Counted from the first letter of the stretch, positions 19,951 to 31,457 are shown. The stretch is DNA of 64,000 nucleotides from Samsonia erythrinae (GCF_004342665.1 NZ_SMBY01000002.1:1-64000); one strand, 5' to 3'. Made by a program: numbers and translations. Notes: generated by a model from the letters alone, not told the origin.

Positions 19951-21409
19951 GTTACTGGTAAACGTTACACCTTCGGAAACGCGGGTTGCCTACATTGATG
20001 GCGGCATTCTGCAAGAGATCCACATTGAGCGTGAAGCGAAGCGCGGTATTGTCGGCAACATTTATAAAGGGCGCGTAAGCCGCGTCTTGCCGGGGATGCA
20101 GGCCGCGTTTGTGGATATCGGTCTGGATAAGGCGGCGTTCCTGCACGCGTCCGATATTATGCCGCATACCGAATGTGTTGCCGGTGATGAACAGAAGAAT
20201 TTCCACGTCCGTGATATTGCCGAACTGGTGCGCCAGGGACAGGACCTGATGGTGCAGGTCGTGAAAGATCCGCTGGGCACCAAAGGCGCGCGTCTCACCA
20301 CCGATATCACGTTGCCGTCGCGCTATCTGGTGTTTATGCCCGGGGCATCGCACGTGGGCGTTTCACAACGCATTGAAAGCGAAGCCGAGCGTGAACGCCT
20401 GAAGAAGACGGTCGCCGAATATTGCGACGATCAGGGTGGTTTCATTATCCGCACTGCCGCAGAAGGGATTGGCGAAGAAGAGCTTTCTCAGGATGCCGCG
20501 TTTCTGAAGCGCCTGTGGGGCAAAGTCATGGAACGCAAGAAGCGTAACCAGAGTAAATACAAGCTCTACGGCGAAGTCGCGCTCGCACAGCGGATTTTAC
20601 GGGATTTCGCGGGGGCGGAGCTGGATCGTATTCGGATTGATTCCCGGCTGACATATGAAGCGCTGCTGGAGTTTACCTCCGAATATATCCCGGAAATGAC
20701 CAATAAGCTTGAGCACTATGCGGGTAAACAGCCGATTTTTGACCTGTTTGATGTCGAAAACGAGATCCAGCGTTCGCTGGATAGAAAGGTTGAGCTGAAG
20801 TCTGGCGGCTATTTGATTATCGACCAGACGGAAGCGATGACGACCATCGACATCAATACCGGTGCGTTTGTTGGCCACCGCAATCTGGATGAAACCATTT
20901 TCAATACCAACACGGAAGCCACGCAGGCGATTGCGCGGCAGCTGCGTCTGCGTAACCTCGGCGGTATCATCATTATCGATTTCATTGATATGAACAACGA
21001 AGAACACCGTCGGCGTGTGTTGCATTCTTTAGAGCAGGCGCTGAGTAAAGATCGGGTGAAAACCAGTATTAGTGGTTTCTCTCAGCTAGGCTTAGTGGAG
21101 ATGACGCGTAAGCGTACCCGTGAAAGCATCGAACACATACTCTGTCATGAGTGCCCGACGTGCCGTGGTCGTGGTACGGTGAAGACGGTAGAAAGCGTTT
21201 GTTATGAAATCATGCGTGAAATCGTGCGGGTGCATCACGCGTATGACACCGATCGCTTCCTGGTCTACGCTTCGCCCGCGGTGGGGGAAGCGCTGAAAAG
21301 TGAAGAATCGCATGCGTTAGCTGAGGTCGAAATTTTCGTCGGCAAGCAGGTCAAAGTACAAATCGAACCCCTGTATAGCCAGGAACAATTTGACGTCGTA
21401 ATGATGTAA
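19940..21409 (+). CDS. rng: Ribonuclease G
   Basis: RNase G matures the 5' end of 16S rRNA and cleaves some mRNAs. The 489-residue protein matches the catalytic half of RNase E: an N-terminal S1 domain (about 38-125), the RNase H-like and 5'-sensor region, the DNase I-like catalytic segment with [10 protein letters not shown] and IIDFIDM acids, and the zinc-link CPTCRGRG. It starts within the end of maf and is followed by yhdP after 40 bp. Confidence 0.98.
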   Translation: MTAELLVNVTPSETRVAYIDGGILQEIHIEREAKRGIVGNIYKGRVSRVLPGMQAAFVDIGLDKAAFLHASDIMPHTECVAGDEQKNFHVRDIAELVRQGQDLMVQVVKDPLGTKGARLTTDITLPSRYLVFMPGASHVGVSQRIESEAERERLKKTVAEYCDDQGGFIIRTAAEGIGEEELSQDAAFLKRLWGKVMERKKRNQSKYKLYGEVALAQRILRDFAGAELDRIRIDSRLTYEALLEFTSEYIPEMTNKLEHYAGKQPIFDLFDVENEIQRSLDRKVELKSGGYLIIDQTEAMTTIDINTGAFVGHRNLDETIFNTNTEATQAIARQLRLRNLGGIIIIDFIDMNNEEHRRRVLHSLEQALSKDRVKTSISGFSQLGLVEMTRKRTRESIEHILCHECPTCRGRGTVKTVESVCYEIMREIVRVHHAYDTDRFLVYASPAVGEALKSEESHALAEVEIFVGKQVKVQIEPLYSQEQFDVVMM

Positions 21410-21449
21410 TTCGTTCGCTCGTCGTCGGCGACGAAAAGAGGAGAAATGA

Positions 21450-24400
21450 GTGAGGCGACTGCCCGGAATACTCGCCGTCACGGGCGCCACGCTTGTCGTG
21501 ATGGTTGCGCTGTTAGTCAGCGGCTTAAGACTGGCGCTGCCGCAGCTCGATCATTTCCGGCCACAGCTGGTGGACTGGGTGCAGTCTGCTGCCGGTGTGC
21601 CATTGGAAATCGGCGCGCTGAAGGGGCGCTGGGCGTCTTTTGGCCCGACGCTGGAAATTGAAAAATTGCGCACGTCCCTGCCGGAATCGAACTGGCAGGT
21701 TGAGCGTGTAACGCTGGCGTTGGATGTGTGGCAGTCGTTGCTGCACGGACGCTGGCAGTTTCGCGATCTGACTTTTCATCAGTTAACGCTTGAACTCAAG
21801 AGTCCTTTGAATGCGCAGCGGCAGAACAGCAAGCTGATCGAATCGGGGGATATCAGCGACCTTTTCCTGCGCCAGTTCGATCACTTTGATTTGCGCGACA
21901 GTCACATTACCTTTCTTACGCCTTCCGGCTCCCGGGCGGAACTGAGCATTCCCCAACTGACCTGGCTGAATTCCGATAAACGACACCGTGCGGAAGGTTT
22001 GATCAGCCTGTCGAGCTTTAACGGTCAGCATGGCGTGGTGCAAATGCGCATGGATTTGCACGATGAGCAGGGGTTGCTTAGCAATGGCACGCTCTATCTG
22101 CAAGCCGACAATATCGATATGAAGCCCTGGCTCAGTCGCTGGATGAAAAACAGTACCGGGCTGAAAAGCGCCGATTTCAGTCTGGCGGCGTGGCTGAATA
22201 TTCGTGAGGGCGATATTCATCGCGGCGACGTGTTTCTCAATGAGGGAACGGCGAGCTGGGGGGAGGGGAATGAATCGCATCGCCTGAACGTTGATGACAT
22301 GACGCTGCACGTCAGCCGTCAGGAAAATGGCTGGCAGGTCGATATTCCCGCCTTGAATCTGGCGACGGATGGCATTGCCTGGCCAACTGGCCGGCTTTCC
22401 GCGCTCTGGCTGCCTAAGAATGAACACCTGCTGGGTCCAGATCGTCAAGAGGAGCTGCGTATTCGTGCCAGCAATCTGGCGCTGGAACGCGTGAGCACGC
22501 TGCTTCCGCTGCTGTCCGGCACCACGCCCGCCCTGAAACAACGATGGGCGGCGCTGCAACCGACAGGCACGGTGAATCACGTTGCCGTGGATATCCCCTT
22601 GCAACAGCCAGAAAGAAGCCGCTTTCAGACAAGCTGGCAGGATGTGAGCTGGAAAGCGTGGAAATTACTGCCGGGGATCGATCATTTCTCCGGTTCCGCC
22701 AGCGGGAGCGCCGAACGTGGGCAGATTAAGATGGCGTTAGCGCAGAGTACGCTGCCTTACGCTGAGATGTTTCGCGCGCCGCTGGAGATCAAACAGGCGA
22801 GCGGCACGATTGACTGGCGTAATGACGCGCAGGGGTTGGCACTCTGGAGTCATCGGCTGAATGTACAGGCGAAATCGCTCTGGGCTAACGGTGATTTTCG
22901 CTATGAGCAGCCCGCCAAACAGGCGCCGCGGCTGGATATTCTGGCGGGGATTCGGATGACCGATGCGGCAGATGCCTGGCGTTATTATCCGGAACCCTTT
23001 ATGGGCACCGAGGTGGTGGATTATCTGAGCGGCGCGCTCAAAGGGGGACGCGTCGATAACGCGACGTTGATTTTTGCCGGTAACCCGCAGCGTTTCCCGT
23101 TTACGCATAATGAAGGTCAGTTTGAAGTTTGGGTGCCGGTGAAGGATGCGACTTTTGAATTTCAACCGGACTGGCCGGCGCTGACGCCGTTGGATATTCA
23201 GCTGGATTTCGCGAATAACGGACTGAGGATGTTTGCGCCGCAAATCTGGCTGGGTCAGGTAGAAGGCAAAAATATCAGCGCGGTTATTCCTGACTATGCA
23301 AAAGAGCGACTGTTCATTGAGGGTGAACTGGCGGGACCGGGGCCTGAAGTGGGAAACTATTTCCATCAGACGCCGCTGGCATCTTCGCTGGGCACGGCGC
23401 TGGATGCGCTGAACATCGGCGGGCCGGTGCAGGGAACGGTGCGTCTTGATATTCCGCTTGCCGGCGACGACGTGCGCGCCAGCGGCGACATCACGCTGAA
23501 CAATAACAGCCTGTACATCAAGCCGCTGGATACCACGATTAAAAATCTCTCAGGTAAATTCCACTACGATAACGGCAACTTACGCAGCGAAACGCTCCGG
23601 GCGAATTGGCTAAATCAGCCGATGGCCGTTAATTTCACGACGCAAGAGCAGGAAAAGGCTTTTTTGGTGAATGTGGGCTTACAGGGCGCATGGCAGCCAG
23701 CGCTGTTGCCCGGTTTACCAGCATCGGCGAAAAAAGCTTTGTCCGGCGCCGCGGACTGGAAGAGCACGGTTGCCTTAACGCTGCCGCACTCGGGTAAAAC
23801 GACCTATGATGTTGATGTGAAGGCGGATTTTAAAGAAGTAAGCAGTCACTTACCTCGCCCGCTGGCGAAACACGCCGGCGAGAGTCTGCCGTTAGACGTT
23901 AAAGCCAGCGGCGATTTGAACGGTTTTGCGATGCATGGCCGGATAGGTAAGGCGAACCGTTTCAATAGCCAATGGCTGCTGAAAGGCGATGCGGTGACGT
24001 TGGCACGGGCGAGCTGGCAGAATGGAGGCAGCGCGGCGCCTGCGTTGCCGGACGATTCCGCCTTGGTGCTCGATCTTCCGCCGTTGGATGGTGAAAACTG
24101 GCTGGCGCTCTTGCCGGCGCTGCACACATCGACGGAGGGGAAAAAAGCGAGCCGTTCCTTCCGGTTGCCGAAAGCCGTCACGCTGCGGACGCCTGAAATA
24201 CAGCTGCTGGGACAGCAGTGGCACGATCTGGACATCACACGCCAAAATACGCTAAGCGGCAGTGCCGTGCAGGTGAAAGGGCGTGAAATCGATGGAACGA
24301 TTGAGATGCCGAATCAGGGCATGTGGCGCGGCGATATCCGGTATCTCTACTACAACCCGCAGTGGAAAGGGAATGAAGCCACCAACCCGATTGCGCTGGC

Positions 24401-25274
24401 AGAGAAGAAATCACCGCTTAACGATCCGAGCATCAGTTTTGACAACTGGCCGCCTCTGACCGTTAACTGTCGCCAGTGCTGGATTATCGGGCAGAATATG
24501 GGGCGTATTCAGGGAACGCTGCTGCCGGAAAAAGAAAAGCTGACGCTGGAGGACGGTATCATTGATACCGGCAAAGCCCGCCTGACGGTCAGCGGCACCT
24601 GGCAGGAAAATGCCGCAGGCGTGCGAACTGCGCTGAAAGGCCGCCTGAAGGGCGATAGTCTGGAGCAGAATGCCGACTGGTTTGGCGTGAGTTCGCCACT
24701 GAAAGCCGGTTCTTTCGATGTGGATTACGATCTGTATTGGCGCGGTACGCCGTGGGCGCCGGATATCGCCAGCCTGAGCGGGATATTGCATACGCGCATT
24801 GGCAAGGGGGAAATTGCGCAAGCCGATACGGGCCAGGCTGCGCAGCTACTGCGTTTGCTGAGCTTTGATGCGCTGATGCGTAAGCTACGCTTTGATTTTA
24901 GCGATACGTTCGGCAGCGGGTTCTATTTTGATTCGATCAGCAACACGATATGGATTAAAGATGGCGTGATGCATACGGATGATATGCTGATCGACGGGCT
25001 TGAGGCGGATATCGCGTTGAAAGGCGATCTCGACCTTACCCAATGGCAGATTGATGTGGAAGCGGTCATCGCCCCGGAAATTTCCGCCACGGTGGGCGTG
25101 GCGACGGCATTCGCCGTCAATCCGGTGGTGGGGGCCGCCGTGTTTGCGGCCAGCAAGGTACTGGCGCCGCTATGGAACAAGATTTCGCTGATCCGCTACC
25201 ATATCTCCGGCAGCGTCGATCAGCCGAAGATTCAGGAAGTGCTGCGTGAGCCGAACAAAAAGAAGGGCGGATAG
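21450..25274 (+). CDS. yhdP: YhdP, AsmA-like intermembrane phospholipid transport protein
   Basis: YhdP is a very large inner-membrane-anchored protein thought to form a bridge carrying phospholipids to the outer membrane, partly redundant with TamB and YdbH. The 1274 residues comprise one N-terminal membrane segment (about 8-28), a long beta-groove region (DUF3971) and a C-terminal AsmA-type domain. The start is GTG at 21450, preceded by AAGAGGAG and giving MRRLPG as in E. coli. It sits between rng and tldD as in relatives. Confidence 0.96.
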   Translation: MRRLPGILAVTGATLVVMVALLVSGLRLALPQLDHFRPQLVDWVQSAAGVPLEIGALKGRWASFGPTLEIEKLRTSLPESNWQVERVTLALDVWQSLLHGRWQFRDLTFHQLTLELKSPLNAQRQNSKLIESGDISDLFLRQFDHFDLRDSHITFLTPSGSRAELSIPQLTWLNSDKRHRAEGLISLSSFNGQHGVVQMRMDLHDEQGLLSNGTLYLQADNIDMKPWLSRWMKNSTGLKSADFSLAAWLNIREGDIHRGDVFLNEGTASWGEGNESHRLNVDDMTLHVSRQENGWQVDIPALNLATDGIAWPTGRLSALWLPKNEHLLGPDRQEELRIRASNLALERVSTLLPLLSGTTPALKQRWAALQPTGTVNHVAVDIPLQQPERSRFQTSWQDVSWKAWKLLPGIDHFSGSASGSAERGQIKMALAQSTLPYAEMFRAPLEIKQASGTIDWRNDAQGLALWSHRLNVQAKSLWANGDFRYEQPAKQAPRLDILAGIRMTDAADAWRYYPEPFMGTEVVDYLSGALKGGRVDNATLIFAGNPQRFPFTHNEGQFEVWVPVKDATFEFQPDWPALTPLDIQLDFANNGLRMFAPQIWLGQVEGKNISAVIPDYAKERLFIEGELAGPGPEVGNYFHQTPLASSLGTALDALNIGGPVQGTVRLDIPLAGDDVRASGDITLNNNSLYIKPLDTTIKNLSGKFHYDNGNLRSETLRANWLNQPMAVNFTTQEQEKAFLVNVGLQGAWQPALLPGLPASAKKALSGAADWKSTVALTLPHSGKTTYDVDVKADFKEVSSHLPRPLAKHAGESLPLDVKASGDLNGFAMHGRIGKANRFNSQWLLKGDAVTLARASWQNGGSAAPALPDDSALVLDLPPLDGENWLALLPALHTSTEGKKASRSFRLPKAVTLRTPEIQLLGQQWHDLDITRQNTLSGSAVQVKGREIDGTIEMPNQGMWRGDIRYLYYNPQWKGNEATNPIALAEKKSPLNDPSISFDNWPPLTVNCRQCWIIGQNMGRIQGTLLPEKEKLTLEDGIIDTGKARLTVSGTWQENAAGVRTALKGRLKGDSLEQNADWFGVSSPLKAGSFDVDYDLYWRGTPWAPDIASLSGILHTRIGKGEIAQADTGQAAQLLRLLSFDALMRKLRFDFSDTFGSGFYFDSISNTIWIKDGVMHTDDMLIDGLEADIALKGDLDLTQWQIDVEAVIAPEISATVGVATAFAVNPVVGAAVFAASKVLAPLWNKISLIRYHISGSVDQPKIQEVLREPNKKKGG

Positions 25275-25330
25275 CGCCGTGAGCGTCACGCAGCGTACTC
25301 AGCCGATTATCAGATAAAGAGTGAAAAACT

Positions 25331-26776
25331 ATGAGCCTTTCGTTTGTCAGTGAGCAATTACTCACCGCCAACAACTTAAAACTTGACGATCTCGCGGCTG
25401 TTCTGGGGACGCTCAACGCGCGTCGGCTGGATTATGCCGATCTTTATTTCCAATCCAGCTACCATGAATCCTGGATACTGGAAGATCGTATTATCAAAGA
25501 CGGTTCTTATAACATCGATCAGGGCGTGGGGATCCGTGCGATTGACGGTGAAAAAACCGGGTTCGCCTACGCCGATCAGATTACGCTGAATGCCTTGCAC
25601 CAGAGCGCGCAGGCGGCGCGCAGCATTGTACGGGAACAGGGTTCCGGCACCGCACGCACATTGGGGGAGGTTGCGCATCGTTCTCTCTACCCGGCGTTGA
25701 ATCCGCTGGACAGCCTGACGCGTGAAGACAAGATTGCGCTGTTGCAGCGTGCTGACACCATCGCGCGGGCTGCCGATGCGCGCGTACAGGAGGTCACGGC
25801 TAGCCTGACCGGCGTGTATGAACTGGTGCTGGTGGCGGCGACGGATGGCACGCTGGCGGCGGATGTGCGTCCGCTGGTTCGCCTGTCGATCAGCGTGCTG
25901 GTGGAGGCCGAGGGCAAACGTGAGCGTGGCGCCAGCGGTGGCGGTGCTCGCAGCGGCTATGAGTATTTCTGGGCCGTCGTCGATGGTGAGGCGCGCGTTG
26001 ATGCCTGGGCGAAAGAAGCGGTGCGCATGGCGCTGGTTAACCTGTCGGCGGTGGCGGCGCCCGCGGGGTCGATGCCCGTCGTGCTGGGGGCCGGCTGGCC
26101 GGGCGTGTTGCTGCATGAAGCCGTAGGGCACGGGCTGGAAGGGGATTTCAACCGTCGCGGCACCTCCGTCTTTAGCGGGCAGATAGGGCAGTTGGTTGCG
26201 TCTGAGCTGTGTACGGTGGTGGATGACGGCACATTAGCGGGGCGTCGTGGTTCCCTTGCGATGGACGATGAAGGGGTGCCGGGGCAATACAACGTTCTGA
26301 TCGAGAACGGGGTTCTGAAAGGCTACATGCAGGACAAGCTGAATGCTCGTCTGATGGGCGTTGCGCCAACCGGTAACGGTCGTCGTGAGTCATATGCGCA
26401 TCTGCCCATGCCGCGCATGACCAACACGTATATGCTGGCCGGGAAATCCACGCCGGAAGACATTCTTGCCAGCGTGGAATACGGTCTGTACGCGCCCAAC
26501 TTTGGCGGCGGTCAGGTGGATATCACGTCCGGCAAGTTCGTTTTCTCGACATCCGAAGCGTACCTGATTGAAAAAGGACGCGTTACCACACCGGTTAAAG
26601 GGGCGACGCTGATTGGATCCGGTATTGAGGCGATGCAGCAGATCTCAATGGTGGGCAACGATCTGGCGCTGGATAAGGGCGTTGGCGTGTGTGGCAAAGA
26701 AGGGCAGAGCCTGCCGGTTGGCGTAGGTCAGCCTACGCTGAAACTGGAAAGCCTGACCGTCGGCGGCACGGCCTAA
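25331..26776 (+). CDS. tldD: TldD, metalloprotease subunit
   Basis: TldD is the catalytic subunit of the TldD-TldE (PmbA) heterodimer, which matures microcin-type peptides and degrades unfolded peptides such as the CcdA antitoxin. The 481 residues contain the zinc motif HEAVGH (262-267) in a glycine-rich setting. It is the last gene of the mreCD-to-tldD run and ends at a terminator. Its partner tldE lies 7 kb downstream in this window. Confidence 0.97.
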   Translation: MSLSFVSEQLLTANNLKLDDLAAVLGTLNARRLDYADLYFQSSYHESWILEDRIIKDGSYNIDQGVGIRAIDGEKTGFAYADQITLNALHQSAQAARSIVREQGSGTARTLGEVAHRSLYPALNPLDSLTREDKIALLQRADTIARAADARVQEVTASLTGVYELVLVAATDGTLAADVRPLVRLSISVLVEAEGKRERGASGGGARSGYEYFWAVVDGEARVDAWAKEAVRMALVNLSAVAAPAGSMPVVLGAGWPGVLLHEAVGHGLEGDFNRRGTSVFSGQIGQLVASELCTVVDDGTLAGRRGSLAMDDEGVPGQYNVLIENGVLKGYMQDKLNARLMGVAPTGNGRRESYAHLPMPRMTNTYMLAGKSTPEDILASVEYGLYAPNFGGGQVDITSGKFVFSTSEAYLIEKGRVTTPVKGATLIGSGIEAMQQISMVGNDLALDKGVGVCGKEGQSLPVGVGQPTLKLESLTVGGTA

Positions 26777-26803
26777 CGTTTCCCGCCCTCTGATGTTTGT
26801 CGG

Positions 26804-26829
26804 AACCGCGCTTTATTAGCGCGGTTTTT
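26804..26829 (+). terminator. tldD terminator, shared with the aaeR 3' end
   Basis: An 8-bp stem AACCGCGC/GCGCGGTT with a 7-base loop runs into TTTTTG on the plus strand. The aaeR stop codon (26816-26818) lies in the loop, so the convergent genes share this hairpin. Confidence 0.88.
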
Positions 26830-27757
26830 GTTCATCCCGATCATGTTGCCGATAACCCTGATACGTCAGCGCAACGTTTTTGAAGTATTCCGTCATGTAA
26901 TTGATGCACACCTGTACTTTCAGCGGCAGGTTATCTTTGCGGGTATAGAGTGCGTAGACCGGGCGGGGATCGGAATGATAACGGTTGAACAGAATCTCGA
27001 TGTCGCCACGATTGATTTCGTCGACAACCCACATCAGCGGCACGTAAGCGATACCGGCGCCAACTTTCAGCCAGCGTACCAGCGTTTGGGGATCGTTAGT
27101 GACAAAGCGGCCATGTGGCGTGACGGGCGTCGAAATGCCTTCGGGGGCGATCAGCTCGAATTCGCTGTCTGGCCGCACGCTATACTCCAGCCAGGAAAAA
27201 TTCACCATATCCGCCGGTTTCTCCGGCGTGCCGTGCTGCGCCAGATAGCTTTTGGCGGCGCAGACCACCATTGGCATCGAGCCTAAGCGTGTGGAGAACA
27301 GGCTCGAATCCTGTAGCGCGCCGACGCGGATAACGATATCCAGCCCGTCGGCAATCAGGTCGGGGGCCGGGATCCCGGTGACCAGATTGACGGATAGGCC
27401 GGGGTACTCCTTCAACATCGCGGCGGTCATCGTCGATAACACATTTTGCGCCATGGTGGATGAACTACCGATGCGCAACGTACCGATTGGCGTGTTATTG
27501 AATGCATAGAGCTGCTCGTGGACTTCATGCGCTTCATGCAGCATGCGGCAGCAGCCGTGATAGTAAATCTTCCCGGCTTCCGTCAGGCCGATGCTGCGCG
27601 TGCTGCGGTTAAGCAGCTTGATTTGTAGCTGGTTTTCGAGCTTGGTGACGGTTTGGCTGACGGCAGATACGCTCATCTGCAACTGACGGGCGGCGGCGGT
27701 AAAAGAGCCAAACTCCACGACCTTGGCAAACACCGACATACTCTTTAGTCTTTCCAT
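26816..27757 (-). CDS. aaeR: AaeR, LysR-type regulator of the aaeXAB efflux genes
   Basis: A LysR-family regulator that in E. coli activates aaeXAB in response to aromatic carboxylic acids such as p-hydroxybenzoate. The 313 residues have an N-terminal winged helix-turn-helix (about 18-37, FTAAARQLQMSVSAVSQTV) and a ligand-binding domain. It is strongly similar to E. coli AaeR and transcribed away from aaeXAB, the typical LysR layout. A strong CRP-like site lies 16 bp before its start. Confidence 0.95.
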   Translation of the reverse strand: MERLKSMSVFAKVVEFGSFTAAARQLQMSVSAVSQTVTKLENQLQIKLLNRSTRSIGLTEAGKIYYHGCCRMLHEAHEVHEQLYAFNNTPIGTLRIGSSSTMAQNVLSTMTAAMLKEYPGLSVNLVTGIPAPDLIADGLDIVIRVGALQDSSLFSTRLGSMPMVVCAAKSYLAQHGTPEKPADMVNFSWLEYSVRPDSEFELIAPEGISTPVTPHGRFVTNDPQTLVRWLKVGAGIAYVPLMWVVDEINRGDIEILFNRYHSDPRPVYALYTRKDNLPLKVQVCINYMTEYFKNVALTYQGYRQHDRDEQKPR

Positions 27758-27772
27758 TATTCACTCTGACTT

Positions 27773-27794
27773 AAAAGTGATTTAGATCACACTA
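27773..27794. promoter_or_regulatory. Candidate CRP-cAMP site in front of aaeR
   Basis: AGTGA-TTTAGA-TCACA (27776-27791), with AT-rich flanks, matches the consensus TGTGA-N6-TCACA at nine of ten key positions. It lies 16 to 37 bp upstream of the aaeR start, close to where transcription of aaeR would begin, and over 300 bp from aaeX. Repression of aaeR by CRP is the simplest reading. Confidence 0.6.
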
Positions 27795-28119
27795 TGTAGA
27801 TAAGGTGATAATAACCATCCATAATATAGCGTATCTAATGGTGCCGGGCGGCACATTCTTCGCCGCCCGTCAGGTGAATCTCTTATCTTAACCTGAAAGC
27901 CAACGGGCATAATGCTTATCGTTGTCCCTGATTGTTCACTGCCAGCCAGTCTATACTGACATTGCAACTCATGAGTTTAACGTACCCGATCCGCTGGCGG
28001 CCAGCCTGCGCGATAACGCATTTTTGTCTTCCGCACAACGGCACCATCACTCGGTATGATTTTGCATCCGGTAGCGCGCCTGTTCGTTACCGTCACCTAT
28101 TTGAGAAAAGGAAAAGAGG
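27795..28119. promoter_or_regulatory. aaeR-aaeX divergent control region
   Basis: The rest of this 362-bp gap should carry the AaeR operator and both promoters. Apart from the CRP-like site I cannot assign boxes with confidence. A GGAAAAGAGG ribosome binding site for aaeX lies at its right end. ORFs that cross it are short and lack initiation signals. Confidence 0.5.
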
Positions 28120-28323
28120 ATGAGTTCACTCCCGGTTATGGTGTTGTTCGGGCTGTCATTTCCCCCGGTATTTTTTGTCTTGCTGGTGTCGCTGGCGCTG
28201 TTTTTTGTCGTAAATCGTCTGCTACAGCCGACGGGGATCTATGACTTCGTCTGGCATCCGGCGCTGTTTAATAGCGCGCTGTTCTGCTGCCTGTTTTATT
28301 TACTGTTCCGTTTCGGCCTGTGA
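28120..28323 (+). CDS. aaeX: AaeX, small membrane protein of the efflux operon
   Basis: A 67-residue protein with two hydrophobic segments and the conserved block [14 protein letters not shown]. It belongs to DUF1656 and is always the first gene of aaeXAB. It is not essential for efflux in E. coli and its role is unknown. It ends 7 bp before aaeA. Confidence 0.93.
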   Translation: MSSLPVMVLFGLSFPPVFFVLLVSLALFFVVNRLLQPTGIYDFVWHPALFNSALFCCLFYLLFRFGL

Positions 28324-28330
28324 GGTATTT

Positions 28331-29320
28331 GTGAAAACGTATTTTGTCACTTTGTTCAGACAACAGGCCGTACTGCTTAAAAAGCTGAGCCGCGTGGTCA
28401 TCACGCTGGTGGTTGTGTTGTGCGCCATTGTCGCGATCTTTCGCATGTGGGCGTTCTATACCGAATCGCCCTGGACGCGCGACGCCAAATTTACGGCGGA
28501 TGTCGTGGCGATAGCGCCGGATGTCAGCGGGTTGCTGACGGAAGTCCGCGTCACGGACAATCAACTGGTGAAAGAAGGCGACGTACTGTTTGTTATCGAT
28601 CGGCCGCGCTACCAGCAGGCGGTGGCGCAAGCGCAAGCGGACGTGGCTTATTATCAGGCGCTGGTAACGGAAAAACGCCGGGAATCCGGGCGTCGGGCGC
28701 GGTTGGGCATCAGCGCGATGTCGCAGGAAAATATCGATCAGTCCACGAATGCGCTGGAAACCGCCACGCACCAGCTTGCGAAAGCGCAGGCGGTACTGGC
28801 GTTGGCGAAACTGGAGCTGGAGCGCACCGTGGTGCGAGCCCCTGCCGACGGTTGGATCACGAATCTGAATGTACACAGCGGTGAGTTTATCGAACGCGGT
28901 AATACGGCGGTGGCGCTGGTTAAAAAAGACTCCTTCTACCTGCTGGCGTATATGGAAGAAACCAAGCTGGAAGGCGTGCGCCGCGGCTATCGCGCGGAAA
29001 TTACCCCGTTGGGTAGCGAAAAGATCTTTTATGGCACGGTGGACAGCGTCGCGGCTGGGGTGAATAGCGCCAGCAGCAGCACCAGCAACCGCAACAGCAA
29101 CAGCACGAACTCGAAGGGGCTGGCCGATGTGGATTCCAATCTGGAATGGGTCCGTTTGGCGCAGCGCGTACCGGTAAAAATCCGTCTCGATCGCCAAATG
29201 GGCGACCTGTATCCGGCTGGTACGACGGCAACGGTGGTGATCACCGGCGAGCAGGTCAACAATGACAAGAAACCTTCGCCTCTCATCCGTTTTCTCTATC
29301 GCCTGCGTGAATTTGGTTAA
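28331..29320 (+). CDS. aaeA: AaeA, membrane-fusion subunit of the aromatic acid efflux pump
   Basis: AaeA is the periplasmic adaptor that pairs with AaeB to export aromatic carboxylic acids. The 329 residues have a membrane anchor (about 18-38), a biotinyl-lipoyl-like domain split by an alpha hairpin, and a beta barrel. The start is GTG at 28331, with GAGGT just upstream; longer frames run through aaeX and are rejected. Residues 245-262 are a Ser/Asn-rich insert encoded by AGC/AAC repeats, making it about 19 residues longer than E. coli AaeA. Confidence 0.95.
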   Translation: MKTYFVTLFRQQAVLLKKLSRVVITLVVVLCAIVAIFRMWAFYTESPWTRDAKFTADVVAIAPDVSGLLTEVRVTDNQLVKEGDVLFVIDRPRYQQAVAQAQADVAYYQALVTEKRRESGRRARLGISAMSQENIDQSTNALETATHQLAKAQAVLALAKLELERTVVRAPADGWITNLNVHSGEFIERGNTAVALVKKDSFYLLAYMEETKLEGVRRGYRAEITPLGSEKIFYGTVDSVAAGVNSASSSTSNRNSNSTNSKGLADVDSNLEWVRLAQRVPVKIRLDRQMGDLYPAGTTATVVITGEQVNNDKKPSPLIRFLYRLREFG

Positions 29321-29331
29321 GTGAGACGGCG

Positions 29332-31320
29332 ATGAGAAACTTGCGGTTGACAGGACACCCGCTGTTCACAACACCGGGATTCGTGCGTTTTCGCTATGCC
29401 TTCAAGCTGAGCTTCGCCATCGTATTGGCGCTGTTTCTGGGGTTCCATTTGCAGTTGGAAACGCCCCGCTGGTCGGTGCTGACGGCGGCGATTGTCGCTG
29501 CCGTTCCGGCGTTCGCCGCGGGCGGCGAGCCATTTTCCGGTGCGATTCGCCACCGTGGTATGTTGCGCGTTATTGGTACGTTTATTGGCTGTATCGGCGC
29601 GCTTGTCATCATTATCGCCACCGTTCGCGCGCCAGTGGTGATGTTGATGCTGTGCTGTCTTTGGGCTGGCCTCTGCACCTGGGTTTCCTCGCTGGTCAGC
29701 ATTGAAAATTCCTATATATTCGGGCTGTCCGGCTATACCACGTTAATCATTATTGTGTCGACGCAGGGAACCCCGCTGCTGACGCCACAGTTTGCCGTCG
29801 AACGCTGTAGTGAGATTGTGCTGGGCATTGTGTGCGCCATTTTGGCAGATTTGCTGTTTTCGCCGCGTTCGATCAAACAGGAGGTTGACCGCAGCATCAG
29901 TGAATTGCTGGTGGATCAGTATCGGTTGCTGCAACTCAGCCTGAGCGGGGCGGACAATGCGGTGATAGACCGTGCGTGGCATGCGCTGGTGCGCAAGACC
30001 ACGGCGTTAAACGGCATGCGCAGCAGCCTGATGATGGAGTCCTCGCGCTGGCAGAACAGCAATCGCCGCTTAACGTCGCTGCATACGCAGTCGCTGACGA
30101 TGATTACGCAGGCGTGTGAAACCTACCTGGTTTTGCAGGACGTTCCAACGCACGTAAGAAGCAGCCTGAAACTGGTGTTGGATCAGCCGGTTGAGTCGTT
30201 TCGCGATGTGCATTGCCGTCTCAAAGCATTACGCCACCTGATTGCGGCAGACAGCCGCGGCGTACCGCCAACGTTGATCGGTTGGGTCGGGGCAGCGACG
30301 CGCTATCTGCTGTTGGCGAAGGGCGTTCAGACCAACGTGCGTATTAATGCGATTGAAGCCGATGTGCTCAACAGCGATGTGGAAATTAAAGCCCCATCGG
30401 CCGAAACCCATCATGCCATGATCAACGGCTTACGTACCGGCGTGGCCACCGCGTTGGGCTGCCTGTTCTGGTTGAGCACCGGTTGGACGTCAGGCAGCGT
30501 GTGTATGGTGATGATCGCGGTGGTGACGTCGCTTGCCATGCGTTTGCCGAACCCCCAGATGATGGCGAAGGACTTTCTTTTCGGCACGATCTACGCGCTA
30601 CCGCTGGGGGCGTTGATGTTTATCTTTGTGATGCCCTCGACGCAGCAAAGTATGTTGCTGCTATGCCTGAGTCTGGGGGCGATGGCCTTCTTTCTTGGTA
30701 TCGAAATACAAAAACGTCGGCTGGGGTCGCTGGGCGCATTAGCCAGTACCATCAATATTCTGGTGCTGGATAACCCGATGACCTTCAACATCAACGCGTT
30801 TCTGGACAGCGCGATCGGCCAGATCATCGGCTGTTTTCTGGCGATGATGGTGATCCTGTTGATCCGCGATAACACCAAGGCCCATACCGGCAGAACGCTG
30901 CTGAACCGTTTTGTTTATGGTGCGGTTTCGGCGTTGACGACCAACACGACGCGGCGTAAGGAAAATCACCTGCCGGCGCTGTATCAGCAGTTATTCCTGT
31001 TGCTGAACCGCTTTCCTGATGACATTGCCAAGTATCGTCTCGCGCTGTGGTTGATCATCATGCACCAACGCCTGAGAACGCTGGATATCCCGCAAAACGC
31101 GATGCTGTCGGCCTCCCATCGCCAGATTCGCGCGACGGCGGAGCAGGTGATTTTGGCGCGGCGTGAGACCACGCGCAGCCGCTATTTCACGCAGTTGTTG
31201 GACGAGCTTGACGGTTACCAACAGCGGCTGGCGGAGCACCAGCTTCCCCCGAGCATCACGTTGCCCGTGGGAAGACTGGCCGGGATTCTGCATGATTACC
31301 AGCATGCGCTAAGTCGCTAA
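29332..31320 (+). CDS. aaeB: AaeB, aromatic carboxylic acid efflux pump
   Basis: AaeB is the inner-membrane pump of the FUSC/PET family that exports p-hydroxybenzoate and related acids. The 662 residues show two blocks of hydrophobic segments (about 22-160 and 365-510), each followed by a cytoplasmic domain, as in the family. It starts 11 bp after aaeA and ends the operon. In a plant-associated host such a pump could relieve phenolic stress; that is inference. Confidence 0.95.
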   Translation: MRNLRLTGHPLFTTPGFVRFRYAFKLSFAIVLALFLGFHLQLETPRWSVLTAAIVAAVPAFAAGGEPFSGAIRHRGMLRVIGTFIGCIGALVIIIATVRAPVVMLMLCCLWAGLCTWVSSLVSIENSYIFGLSGYTTLIIIVSTQGTPLLTPQFAVERCSEIVLGIVCAILADLLFSPRSIKQEVDRSISELLVDQYRLLQLSLSGADNAVIDRAWHALVRKTTALNGMRSSLMMESSRWQNSNRRLTSLHTQSLTMITQACETYLVLQDVPTHVRSSLKLVLDQPVESFRDVHCRLKALRHLIAADSRGVPPTLIGWVGAATRYLLLAKGVQTNVRINAIEADVLNSDVEIKAPSAETHHAMINGLRTGVATALGCLFWLSTGWTSGSVCMVMIAVVTSLAMRLPNPQMMAKDFLFGTIYALPLGALMFIFVMPSTQQSMLLLCLSLGAMAFFLGIEIQKRRLGSLGALASTINILVLDNPMTFNINAFLDSAIGQIIGCFLAMMVILLIRDNTKAHTGRTLLNRFVYGAVSALTTNTTRRKENHLPALYQQLFLLLNRFPDDIAKYRLALWLIIMHQRLRTLDIPQNAMLSASHRQIRATAEQVILARRETTRSRYFTQLLDELDGYQQRLAEHQLPPSITLPVGRLAGILHDYQHALSR

Positions 31321-31457
31321 TCCATACGGGATGAGTGGCTTAAGTGCACCCGCGATTAGTCCGAGAGTGGCGCAGGCTGCGCCCATCGCTTCTATACTGA
31401 ATCAGGTATCGCTTCTCTCATAACCTGTGGGAATGACCCTTTTCAGGAGGTAACGTG

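Noticed and set aside
21783-22604. 273-codon minus-strand ORF opposite yhdP
   Set aside because: Antisense shadow; the plus-strand frame matches YhdP throughout.
28268-29197. 309-codon minus-strand ORF opposite aaeA
   Set aside because: Shadow of a conserved gene in GC-rich DNA; Arg/His/Gln-rich translation without family features.
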